From Gemmatimonadota bacterium (lineage in GTDB: Bacteria > Gemmatimonadota > Gemmatimonadetes > Longimicrobiales > Gaopeijiaceae), in the NCBI GenBank assembly GCA_007125845.1, contig SLCK01000023.1, forward strand, positions 62,001 through 126,000: DNA of 64,000 nt, read 5' to 3'. The notes under the pieces are model-generated. The model ran no database searches. It had not been told where the DNA came from and saw only the letters and a list, made by a program, of their open reading frames with translations. A program made the translations under genes and the position numbers. Positions 43,712 through 52,074 of this stretch are shown piece by piece. The stretch's first letter is position 1. Every line of letters begins with the position of its first letter.

Positions 43712-45379
43712 ATGTCCGCACCGATCCACATCTTCGGTCACCGAAATCCCGATGCCGACGCGATCTGCTCGGCAATCGCGTACGCCGACTTCAAGAACCG
43801 CACGGCCGAAGGGGATTTCCGGGCGGCGCGCTGCGGAAACTCGAACGTTCGCATCGACGCGATCCTGGACCACTTCGGCTTGCCCCTTCCCACATTCATC
43901 GGAGAGGTGACCCCCCGCATTCGGGAGGCCATGTCCCGGGAGGTGGTCACGGTGGGTCCGGAGAGTACGTGTGCGGAGGTTCTGGAGCTCATCGAGGAGC
44001 ACGACATTCAGGTCGTGCCCGTGGTGCGCGACGGACATCGGTTGGAGGGTGTGGTTTCGATCTTTCATCTCGGTGGATACTTCACACCGCGGTTGGGTCG
44101 GCGAGCGAAGGAGATGCGGCGGGTGGACACCTCGCTGGATTGTATCGTCGAGGCGCTCAAGGCCGACGTGCTCCACATGGAAAACGGTGACCAGGTCGAG
44201 GAGCTCTACGTTCGGGTGGGTGCCATGGACATCCGCTCGTTCGACCGCTATACCGACGAGGAGCGCATCGAGCCGGGGCGCAGCGTCATCGTGGTCGGCG
44301 ACCGGTGGGACATCCAGCAGCGATCCCTCCAACTCGGCATTCGCCTGCTCGTCGTTTCCGGAGGGCTGGAGGTGGCGCCGGAGATCGTGGAAAATGCCCG
44401 CCAGCAGGGGGTCAGCCTGATCGTGAGCCCCTACGACTCGGCCACCACCGCCTGGACCATCCGCGCCGCGACCCAGGTCGAGCGGGTGATGTCCCGGGAG
44501 TACGAGGAGTTCGGACCCGAGGAGACGGTGGAGCAGGTGCGGCGAAAGACGAGCACGATGGATCCGGCCGTCTTCATGGTCACGAGCGATGAGGGCCGAC
44601 TCCTCGGAGTGTTCACTCGCAGGGACATCCTGAGGCCAAGCGACACGAAGATCATCCTCGTCGACCACAACGAGCTGAGTCAGGCCGTGCCCGGCGCAGA
44701 GGAGGTGGCGGTGGTCGAGGTGGTGGATCATCATCGCCTCGGAGACCTCAGGACCCAGGACCCCATCCTCTTCATCAATCGGCCAGTGGGCTCCACGTGC
44801 ACGATCGTCGCGGACCTTTACCGGCAGGCGGGATTGGCTCCCAGTCGCGAGATCTCGGGGGTCATGATGGGGGGACTCATCTCGGACACGCTGAACCTGA
44901 GAAGCCCCACGACGACCCCGACGGATGCCGAGATCCTGGCATGGCTCGAGCAGCTCGCCGGCGTGAGCGGCGACGAGGTCGCCGAGATCATCTTCTCTTC
45001 CGGATCCGTGATCGGCGCCCGGTCCCCCGAAGAGGTGATCGGCCTCGACAGGAAGGTCTACGAAGAAGGGGAGGTGCGATTTGCGGTTTCGCAGGTGGAG
45101 GAGATCGGATTCCAGGAATTCTGGAATCGATCCGAGGCGTTGACCGCCGCCCTCGGAGCGAGCCGCGAGAAGGAAGGGCTGAACTTCGCCGCGCTCCTGG
45201 TGACGGACATCAAGAGCCAGGACTCCCTGCTCGTCGTGGCGGGCGATCCGGTCATCGTCGACGCGATCACCTATCCGGCGGTGGACGAGGGGGAGGTCTT
45301 CGAGCTTCGGGGAGTCGTGAGCCGGAAAAAGCAGCTCGTCCCCTTCCTCACCGGGATTCTTCGGGGCGGCCGTCGCTGA
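43712..45379 (+). CDS. Family II manganese-dependent inorganic pyrophosphatase with CBS-DRTGG insert
   Basis: 555 residues. DHH/DHHA2 catalytic parts flank a regulatory insert. N-terminal GHRNPDADAICSAIAYA gives the Mn ligands His10, Asp14 and Asp16; the DHH motif is in VVEVVDHHRLGD (near residue 339); C-terminal SRKKQ is the DHHA2 phosphate site. Between them lie a CBS domain (residues ~70-125), a DRTGG-like domain (~140-250) and a second CBS (~260-310). In studied clostridial enzymes this insert makes pyrophosphate hydrolysis respond to adenine nucleotides. It precedes the betaine operon but is separated by a 377-base leader. Confidence 0.9.
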   Translation: MSAPIHIFGHRNPDADAICSAIAYADFKNRTAEGDFRAARCGNSNVRIDAILDHFGLPLPTFIGEVTPRIREAMSREVVTVGPESTCAEVLELIEEHDIQVVPVVRDGHRLEGVVSIFHLGGYFTPRLGRRAKEMRRVDTSLDCIVEALKADVLHMENGDQVEELYVRVGAMDIRSFDRYTDEERIEPGRSVIVVGDRWDIQQRSLQLGIRLLVVSGGLEVAPEIVENARQQGVSLIVSPYDSATTAWTIRAATQVERVMSREYEEFGPEETVEQVRRKTSTMDPAVFMVTSDEGRLLGVFTRRDILRPSDTKIILVDHNELSQAVPGAEEVAVVEVVDHHRLGDLRTQDPILFINRPVGSTCTIVADLYRQAGLAPSREISGVMMGGLISDTLNLRSPTTTPTDAEILAWLEQLAGVSGDEVAEIIFSSGSVIGARSPEEVIGLDRKVYEEGEVRFAVSQVEEIGFQEFWNRSEALTAALGASREKEGLNFAALLVTDIKSQDSLLVVAGDPVIVDAITYPAVDEGEVFELRGVVSRKKQLVPFLTGILRGGRR

Positions 45380-45395
45380 GGAGTGGTTCTTCCCT

Positions 45396-45423
45396 TTGCA
45401 TCAGTCGGAAAGTGTTGTACGAT
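45396..45423 (+). promoter_or_regulatory. Candidate promoter of the betaine operon
   Basis: TTGCAT (45396-45401) and TACGAT (45418-45423) are 16 bases apart inside the most AT-rich patch near the gene (45410-45450). Several other -10-like hexamers overlap here, so the exact element is uncertain. Confidence 0.35.
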
Positions 45424-45756
45424 AAATATCTATTGATCCTTACATTTGCGATCGTCGCACCCGTGTGCGGGATCGAGATTCGGTCCACATATTCCGAGGG
45501 GTAGTCATCCATTTTCCCACGCCCGCAAACGTATCACCAGTGCGTTCCCACGTACTTCCGCTTCTGACCGCCCCGTCTTACCAACGCCGGCCTTGGGCCC
45601 GCGATCCCGGGCATCGCGCCCGTCTTCGACCTGATTCCGATTCCACCGCTGAACGTGAGCTCGCCGCTCCCCGCGCCTCTTGCGCCGGGTCGGCTGCCGT
45701 TTGCCCCGCACATCGCTGAGCTTCGAGTACCGAGGAGACGAGGAGAGGAGAATTCC
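45424..45756 (+). other. Long leader before the betaine synthesis gene, with a strong hairpin
   Basis: If transcription starts near 45430, the mRNA leader exceeds 300 bases. It contains a hairpin, GGGC(CC)GCGAT / ATCGCGCCC with a 7-base CCCGGGC loop (45595-45621), one 2-base bulge. I see no glycine-riboswitch consensus and no ORF with a good ribosome site. The leader ends with GAGGAGAGGAG ahead of ATG 45757. Confidence 0.4.
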
Positions 45757-47412
45757 ATGGCCACGACGACAGAGCAGGAATACGGTGCCGATCCCACCAC
45801 CGTGCGCGATACGGACCACTACCAGAGAGAGTACATAGAGCGTTTCGTGCAGAAATGGGACAGTCTCATCGACTGGGACGCCAGAGCCGAAGCCGAAGGC
45901 GACTTCTTCATCCGGGAGCTCAAGAAGCGAGGAGCCCAAAAGGTTCTCGATGTCGCCACCGGGACGGGCTTCCACTCCGTCCGCCTTCTCGAGGCCGGGT
46001 TCGAGGTGACGAGCGCCGACGGAAACCCCCAGATGCTCGCCAAGGCCTTTGAGAACGCGAGGGAGAGGGGGCACATCCTCCGCACCGTGCAGGCGGATTG
46101 GCGCTGGTTGAACCGGGACATCCACGACCGCTACGATGCGATCATCTGCCTCGGGAACTCCTTCACCCACCTCCATACCGAGCATGATCGTCGGAAGGCG
46201 CTGGCTGAGTTCTACGCCGCGCTGAGGTACCAGGGCGTCCTGATCCTCGATCAGCGCAACTACGACGCGATGCTCGATCACGGCTACTCGTCCAAGCACG
46301 AGTTCTACTACCTGGGCCGGAATGTCCGGGTACAGCCTGAGCACCTCGACCCCGGCCTCGCCCGCTTCCGCTATGACTTTGCGGACGGGGAAAGCTACTA
46401 CCTCAACATGTATCCCCTGCGGAGGCGTTACACCCAGAAGCTCATGCGGGACGTGGGGTTCCAGAAGATATTCGGGTACGGTGATTTCCAGGAGGCCTAC
46501 GAACACGACGAGCCCGACTTCTTCGTGCACGTGGCCGAGAAGAGCTATACCGAACCCGCGCATCTCACCCCGATCGAGGACAACCCGAGGGCGTCCGAGG
46601 TCGTGTCCGCCAGCCGCGACTACTACAACAGCTCCCCTGCGGATCGGTTCTACCACACGATCTGGGGTGGGGAAGACATCCACATCGGGATCTACGAGGA
46701 TGGGGACACGATTGCCGATGCCAGCCAGAGGACCGTGGAGCGCATGGTCTCTCTGCTTCCCGATCTCGCTCCGGACACTGAGGTGGCGGATCTAGGGGCC
46801 GGCTACGGGGGAGCTGCACGGCACCTGGCGGAGAGGCACGGCTGCCGGGTCACCTGCCTCAACCTGAGTGAGGTCCAGAACCGGAGGAACCGGGCCATGA
46901 ATCGGGAGCGCGGCCTCCATTCCCGCATCGATGTCGTGGACGGAAACTTCGAGGATGTGCCCTTTCCGGACGAGCGTTTCGATGTGGTCTGGTCGCAGGA
47001 CTCCTTCCTACACAGCGGCGACCGGGAGAAGGCGATTGCCGAGGCCGCCCGGATCCTCAAGCCGGGAGGCTTTCTGATCTTCACCGATCCGATGCAGAGC
47101 TCGGATGCGGACGCGAAGGAGCTGCAGCCGGTGTACGACCGCATCCACCTCGACTCGATGGGGAGCATTCCCTTCTATCGAGACGTGGCGGCCCAGCAGG
47201 GGCTCCGGGAGGAGAAGTGTCTCGAGATGACGGACCAGCTCACCACCCACTACGCCCGCGTGCGAGAAGAGATCGAGCGACGTCGGGACGAGATGGTCGA
47301 GATGTGCGGCGAGGAGTACATCGAGAAGATGCTCGCTGGGCTCGGGGAGTGGGTGACCAACGGGAAGCGGGGGAACCTGCGCTGGGGTATCCTCGTCTTC
47401 TCGAAACCGTGA
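45757..47412 (+). CDS. Fused glycine/sarcosine and sarcosine/dimethylglycine N-methyltransferase
   Basis: 551 residues from ATG 45757, preceded by GAGGAGAGGAG. Two SAM methyltransferase domains: residues ~15-260 (VLDVATGTGFHSVRLL, near 63-78) resemble glycine sarcosine methyltransferase GSMT, and ~285-551 (VADLGAGYGGAARHL, near 343-357) resemble sarcosine dimethylglycine methyltransferase SDMT. Together they make glycine betaine from glycine with three SAM. Similar one-chain fusions occur in halophiles. The next gene, 28 bases on, is a BCCT transporter, so the operon supplies compatible solute by synthesis and uptake. Confidence 0.93.
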   Translation: MATTTEQEYGADPTTVRDTDHYQREYIERFVQKWDSLIDWDARAEAEGDFFIRELKKRGAQKVLDVATGTGFHSVRLLEAGFEVTSADGNPQMLAKAFENARERGHILRTVQADWRWLNRDIHDRYDAIICLGNSFTHLHTEHDRRKALAEFYAALRYQGVLILDQRNYDAMLDHGYSSKHEFYYLGRNVRVQPEHLDPGLARFRYDFADGESYYLNMYPLRRRYTQKLMRDVGFQKIFGYGDFQEAYEHDEPDFFVHVAEKSYTEPAHLTPIEDNPRASEVVSASRDYYNSSPADRFYHTIWGGEDIHIGIYEDGDTIADASQRTVERMVSLLPDLAPDTEVADLGAGYGGAARHLAERHGCRVTCLNLSEVQNRRNRAMNRERGLHSRIDVVDGNFEDVPFPDERFDVVWSQDSFLHSGDREKAIAEAARILKPGGFLIFTDPMQSSDADAKELQPVYDRIHLDSMGSIPFYRDVAAQQGLREEKCLEMTDQLTTHYARVREEIERRRDEMVEMCGEEYIEKMLAGLGEWVTNGKRGNLRWGILVFSKP

Positions 47413-47440
47413 CGCCTGGGAGGGGGGTGGAAGGAGGGGA

Positions 47441-49072
47441 GTGGGCGGTGATGTCTCTCCTGCCAACACGCGCAACCGGAGGGTGGAAGCGGGCGTGACC
47501 TGGAAAGGTGGATTCCGGCTCAATCCCTGGACCTTCTTCCCGTCGATCGCGGTGATCGGCGTATTCCTGGTCCTGGGGGTCGCCTTCACGGAGCTGACGG
47601 AAGCCGTCTTCGAGGTGATCCAGGATGGGATCGTCACGACGTTCGGCTGGTTCTACATCGCGGCCGTGAGCTTCTTCCTCTTCTTTGTGGTCGCGCTTCT
47701 CTTCAGTCCCTACTCCCGAGTCCGGCTCGGCCCGGACGGATCCCGACCGGAGTACAGCTACGCCTCTTGGTTTGCCATGTTGTTCAGCGCCGGGATGGGG
47801 ATCGGCCTCGTCTTCTTCAGCGTGGCCGAGCCGATCTTCCACTACCTGGCTCCTCCGACGATGGAAGGGGGCACGACGGCCGCCGCGAGGGAGGCGATGC
47901 GCCTCACCTTCTTCCACTGGGGGATTCACGCCTGGGCCATCTACATCGTCGTCGGATTGTCCCTGGCGTACTTCTCCTTTCGGAAGGGCCTTCCCCTGGC
48001 GATCCGCTCCGCATTTCACCCACTTCTGGGAGACCGCATCCACGGGCCGATCGGCAACACGATCGACACCTTCGCGATCTTCGGCACGATGTTCGGGGTG
48101 GCGACCTCGCTCGGTCTCGGGGTGATGCAGGTGAATGCGGGTCTGAGCTACCTGGCCCCGATCGAGATCTCCACGACGGTTCAGATCCTCCTCATCGCGG
48201 GGATCACCGCGATCGCGACCGTGTCCGTCGTGCTGGGTCTGGACCGGGGGATCCGGAGGCTCTCCAACTTCAACATGGTGGTCGCGCTCGTCCTGATCCT
48301 CTTCGTCTTCATTGCCGGACCCACGACCTTCCTGCTCGACGCGTGGGTGGAGAACACCGGCCTCTACCTTCAATCCCTGGTGCAGTCCAGCTTCTGGATC
48401 GATGCATACGGGGACGGCGAGTGGTTGGGAGACTGGACCCTCTTCTACTGGGGATGGTGGATCGCCTGGTCCCCCTTCGTGGGACTCTTCATCGCCCGGA
48501 TATCGAGGGGACGGACGATGCGGGAGTTCATCGTGGGGGTTCTCCTCGTCCCGACCGCCCTGACCACCTTCTGGCTCACTGTTTTCGGGAACACGGCGCT
48601 CCACCGTGAGGTCCTGGGGGCGGGAGGAGTCGCGACGGGTGGAGCGACCGAGGAGGAGATGCTCTTCACGATGCTGCAGGGTCTTCCCCTGTCGGCTGTC
48701 ACGTCCGTGCTGGCCATCCTGGTGATCATCAATTTCTTCGTGACATCCTCCGATTCGGGCTCCCTCGTGATCGACATGCTCGCGTCGGGAGGGGATCCGG
48801 ACCCTCCCGCCGCCCAGCGCGTCTTCTGGGCGCTCACCGAGGGGGCGGTCGCGGCGGTTCTGCTCCTCGCCGGGGGGCTCATGGCCCTGAGGACGGCGGC
48901 GATCACGACGGGCCTACCCTTCGCGATCGTGCTGGTCGTGATGTGTTGGAGTCTCTTCACCGCCCTCCGCCGGGAGCGCCGGGAAAGGGAGGATGCGGGT
49001 CGAGGAGAGGGGGCTCGCTCCCGCGGGACTGAGGAGCGGAGGCGTGAGGTGGGCTCCACCGCCGGAGGATGA
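47441..49072 (+). CDS. BCCT family betaine/choline/carnitine transporter
   Basis: 543 residues with twelve expected membrane helices. The glycine-rich substrate/sodium segment is SAGMGIGLVFFSVAEP, and the conserved helix-8 region reads FYWGWWIAWSPFVGLFIARI followed by SRGRTMREF. Family members import glycine betaine, choline or ectoine with Na+ or H+ and many sense osmotic stress. Start GTG 47441 has AGGAGGGG close upstream; GTG 47497 (TWKGGFRLNPWTFFP) is an alternative. Co-transcribed with the methyltransferase. The last ~30 residues are basic and disordered. Confidence 0.93.
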   Translation: MGGDVSPANTRNRRVEAGVTWKGGFRLNPWTFFPSIAVIGVFLVLGVAFTELTEAVFEVIQDGIVTTFGWFYIAAVSFFLFFVVALLFSPYSRVRLGPDGSRPEYSYASWFAMLFSAGMGIGLVFFSVAEPIFHYLAPPTMEGGTTAAAREAMRLTFFHWGIHAWAIYIVVGLSLAYFSFRKGLPLAIRSAFHPLLGDRIHGPIGNTIDTFAIFGTMFGVATSLGLGVMQVNAGLSYLAPIEISTTVQILLIAGITAIATVSVVLGLDRGIRRLSNFNMVVALVLILFVFIAGPTTFLLDAWVENTGLYLQSLVQSSFWIDAYGDGEWLGDWTLFYWGWWIAWSPFVGLFIARISRGRTMREFIVGVLLVPTALTTFWLTVFGNTALHREVLGAGGVATGGATEEEMLFTMLQGLPLSAVTSVLAILVIINFFVTSSDSGSLVIDMLASGGDPDPPAAQRVFWALTEGAVAAVLLLAGGLMALRTAAITTGLPFAIVLVVMCWSLFTALRRERREREDAGRGEGARSRGTEERRREVGSTAGG

Positions 49073-49097
49073 GGTCGCCTGGAGCGCTCAGGCGCCC
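49073..49097. terminator. Bidirectional terminator over convergent stops
   Basis: GGTCGCCTG / CAGGCGCCC (one mismatch, 7-base loop) spans the 15-base gap between the transporter and pruA. It includes the last two bases of the pruA stop region. Confidence 0.5.
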
Positions 49098-50716
49098 ATG
49101 TGGGGATAGCGCCAATCTTCCGCAGGTACGGAGACTTCCTTGATGGCCCGCGGGCTGACCCAGCGGAGCATGTTCATCACCGACCCAGCCTTGTCGTTCG
49201 TGCCCGAGCGCCGGGCGCCCCCGAAGGGTTGCTGACCGACGATCGCTCCAGTGGGCTTGTCGTTGACGTAGAAATTTCCGGCCGCCTGGCGGAGGCGATC
49301 GGTCGCTTCCCGGATCGCCCCCCGGTCGCGCGCGAAGACCGCCCCGGTCAGGCCGTACGGGCTCGTCGAGTCAACCAGATCGAGCGTCTCCTCCCACCGA
49401 GCGTCCTCGTAGACGAAAACCGTAAGGATCGGCCCGAAGAGCTCCCGGACCATCGTGTCCGACTGGGGGTCCTCCGTGCGGAGGACGGTGGGCTCCACGA
49501 ACCACCCCTCCGACTCGTCGGTGCCACCGCCGGCCACGACCTCCAGGCCCTCTCGCCTCGCCCGCGCGATCGCTTCCCGGTGCTTCCGGAACGCCGCATC
49601 GTCGATGACGGCGCCCATGAACGTCGACAGGTCGCCTCCCACGTCTCCCACGGTGATCTCGTCGACCATCGCACGGACCCCGTCCTCGACGGCAGGCCAG
49701 AGGGACCGCGGGATGTACGCGCGCGAAGCGGCGGAGCACTTCTGCCCCTGGTATTCGAAGGCTCCGCGTCCCAGAGCCACTACGAGCGATTCGACTCCCG
49801 CGCTCGGGTGGGCGATGACGAAGTCCTTGCCCCCCGTTTCCCCGACGATTCGCGGGAAGGACCGGTATCTTCCGAGATTCTCGCCGGTCTTCTTCCACAG
49901 GTGCTCCAGCACGGGCAGCGACCCCGTGAAATGCAAGCCGGCGAAGTCCTCGTGGGTCATCGCGACGTCGGAGACCAGGGCACCGTCGCCATGGAGGAGG
50001 TTGATCACCCCGTCGGGAAGGCCTGCCTCGACGAGAGCCTCCATCGTGTAGTGCGCTGCCAGGACCTGCTTTTCGGACGGCTTCCAGAGCGCCACGTTGC
50101 CCATCATGGCCGGAGCCGTAGGCAGATTCGCCGCGATCGCGGTGAAGTTGAACGGGGTAATGGCGAGCACGAACCCCTCGAGCGGGCGGTAGTCGGTCCG
50201 GTTCCGGACCCCGGGGACGGAAAGAGGCTGGTCGGCGTAGATGCGTTCCGCGTAGTGCGCATTGAATCGAAGGAAGTCCGCGAGCTCGCAAGCGGCCTCG
50301 ATCTCCGCCTGATGGACCGACTTCGACTGTCCCAGGATCGTCGCGGCGTTGATCGTGTCGCGATACGGCCCCGCGATGAGGTCGGCCGCCTTGAGGAAGA
50401 TCTCCGCCCTGTCTTTCCAGGGGGTTCGGGCCCACTCCCCGGAGGCGGTCGAGGCCGCCTGGATGGCCCGTTCCACGTCCTCGGCCCTGGCCCCATGAGC
50501 GCGAGCCAGCTCCAGCTCAAGGCGATGGGGAGCCCGGCGCTCGAAGGTCTCCCCGCTGGTGACCGCCTTCCCGCCGATCACCATCGGTAGCTCTGCGGTC
50601 TCCGTCGCCATCGATCCGAGGCGACGCTCCAGAGACGTACGCTCGGTCGTACCGGGCCGGTACTCGCGTACCGGCTCGTTTCTGGGTTCGGGGATCGTAA
50701 CGTGTCCGTCGTTCAT
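49088..50716 (-). CDS. pruA: 1-pyrroline-5-carboxylate (L-glutamate gamma-semialdehyde) dehydrogenase
   Basis: 542 residues of the aldehyde dehydrogenase superfamily, of the stand-alone P5CDH type. The catalytic Cys is in YQGQKCSAASR and the general-base Glu in VGETGGKDF; NAD-site blocks ITPFNFTAIAANLPTAPA and LHFTGSLPVLEHLW match P5CDH. It oxidises glutamate semialdehyde to glutamate in proline/arginine catabolism. ATG 50716 follows GGAGCGGAG. An internal ATG (residue 36) would remove a Pro/Arg-rich N terminus. Proline dehydrogenase is not in the window. Confidence 0.92.
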   Translation of the reverse strand: MNDGHVTIPEPRNEPVREYRPGTTERTSLERRLGSMATETAELPMVIGGKAVTSGETFERRAPHRLELELARAHGARAEDVERAIQAASTASGEWARTPWKDRAEIFLKAADLIAGPYRDTINAATILGQSKSVHQAEIEAACELADFLRFNAHYAERIYADQPLSVPGVRNRTDYRPLEGFVLAITPFNFTAIAANLPTAPAMMGNVALWKPSEKQVLAAHYTMEALVEAGLPDGVINLLHGDGALVSDVAMTHEDFAGLHFTGSLPVLEHLWKKTGENLGRYRSFPRIVGETGGKDFVIAHPSAGVESLVVALGRGAFEYQGQKCSAASRAYIPRSLWPAVEDGVRAMVDEITVGDVGGDLSTFMGAVIDDAAFRKHREAIARARREGLEVVAGGGTDESEGWFVEPTVLRTEDPQSDTMVRELFGPILTVFVYEDARWEETLDLVDSTSPYGLTGAVFARDRGAIREATDRLRQAAGNFYVNDKPTGAIVGQQPFGGARRSGTNDKAGSVMNMLRWVSPRAIKEVSVPAEDWRYPHMGA

Positions 50717-50773
50717 CGCTCCGCTCCTAATTCTCCCGATATCATCTACGGGGTGCGGGGGCGGGTGGGGTGC

Positions 50774-51823
50774 TCAGGGAAGGGCACCCTCGGCCGAGGC
50801 GAACGTTCCGGTGGGCGCAGCGTCTCCGAGCCCCAGGCGTCGTTCAAGCAGCGCTTCCCCTTCCCGGTCGACCACGCCGAGGAAATCGAGGACCGTGTTC
50901 ACGGCATGCACGTAGAACTCGGGGGTGATGTTCTCGAAGGTGTCCGAGGGGTGGTGGTATCCGGGGTGGTCCTCCACTCCGAAGTAGACGAAGGGTATGT
51001 CCACCTCGTGGAAGGCGCCGTGGTCAGACGCCATTGTCCAGTCGTCGCCGGGGGGGAGATCCGGCGAGTCGTGCCCGGTCGGGAGGTGGATCGGCGCACG
51101 GGCCGCGACCTTCTCTATGAGCGGCATGAGAAAGGGGTAGTGGAAGGTCCCGGCGGCGTAGAGCTCATCCACCTCACTTCGACTCACCATGTCCAGATTC
51201 ACGTTCACGATGACCGAATCGAGGGACACAGGGGAATCGGCCACGAAGGCTCGAGCGCCGAGGAGCCCGATCTCCTCGGCGTCGAGCGCGACGAAGAGGA
51301 CGGAGTGGGCGGGCCTGTGTTCGGAGAGGACTTCCGCGAGCGCGAGGAGCGCGGCGGTTCCGGAGGCGTTGTCGTCCGCTCCATTGTAGATGTCGCCGTT
51401 CCTGACTCCGAGGTGGTCGTAGTGCGCGGTCACGACGACGAAGAGCTCCGGACGTTCCGTCCCCTGGACCATCCCAAGGACGTTCACCCCTTCCGTCGCG
51501 TCTCCGGTGAGGGGATCGTGGAAGGTGAAGGTCTGGGTCTCCAGTCCACGAATCGGGGCCAGGCCCCGCTCGGGAAAGGCCTCGAGCAGATGGCGCCGCG
51601 CCCGCTCCGCTCCCGGCGTGCCGGCACGCCGTCCCTCCATGGAATCGTGCGAAAGGATCCGCAGGTCCTCCAGGAGCCGCTCTCCGTCGACGGATCGATC
51701 AGGCGCCGACGCCTGCGGCGGTGACCACGTCGCTGAGAAGAGGAGCAGGAAGAGGGCGGTCACGACGGCCCCGGATCGGAGTCTGGACCGGTGAGCCAAT
51801 GTGGATTCGGTGGACGGTTTCAT
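50774..51823 (-). CDS. M28 family zinc aminopeptidase, secreted
   Basis: 349 residues with a signal peptide (SGAVVTALFLLLFSATW). The two-zinc site of M28 is complete: VTAHYDHLG (His), NGADDNASGTAALL (bridging Asp), ALDAEEIGLLGA (catalytic Glu pair), NLDMV (Asp) and GYHHPSDT (His). It removes N-terminal residues from peptides outside the cytoplasm. Divergent from the M24 peptidase; the 251-base region between them is GC-rich and shows no clear promoter. Confidence 0.9.
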   Translation of the reverse strand: MKPSTESTLAHRSRLRSGAVVTALFLLLFSATWSPPQASAPDRSVDGERLLEDLRILSHDSMEGRRAGTPGAERARRHLLEAFPERGLAPIRGLETQTFTFHDPLTGDATEGVNVLGMVQGTERPELFVVVTAHYDHLGVRNGDIYNGADDNASGTAALLALAEVLSEHRPAHSVLFVALDAEEIGLLGARAFVADSPVSLDSVIVNVNLDMVSRSEVDELYAAGTFHYPFLMPLIEKVAARAPIHLPTGHDSPDLPPGDDWTMASDHGAFHEVDIPFVYFGVEDHPGYHHPSDTFENITPEFYVHAVNTVLDFLGVVDREGEALLERRLGLGDAAPTGTFASAEGALP

Positions 51824-52074
51824 GGAAGGGCGCTTCGTCGTCGTCGGGAGGATCCGGAACCCGGGATCCGAGGGATGCGTACCAGGGCGGACCGCCTTCG
51901 CGTACCCGAATCGCCGGCGGGGGGTTCACCCCGCGGCGGGTGATTCCGGTCGCAAGCTCTTGGCCCGCGCGGGACGCGCATTCGGAACCCGCATGCGGCC
52001 GAGCTACCGGCTCGCAAGGAGCCGAGGCGACCCGCAAGCCGTTCCCCAGGTTCTCTCCCGTTGGAGGAAGACCC

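Noticed and set aside
45424-45756. Glycine riboswitch in the leader of the glycine methyltransferase gene
   Set aside because: Expected because glycine is the substrate, but the conserved aptamer core could not be found.
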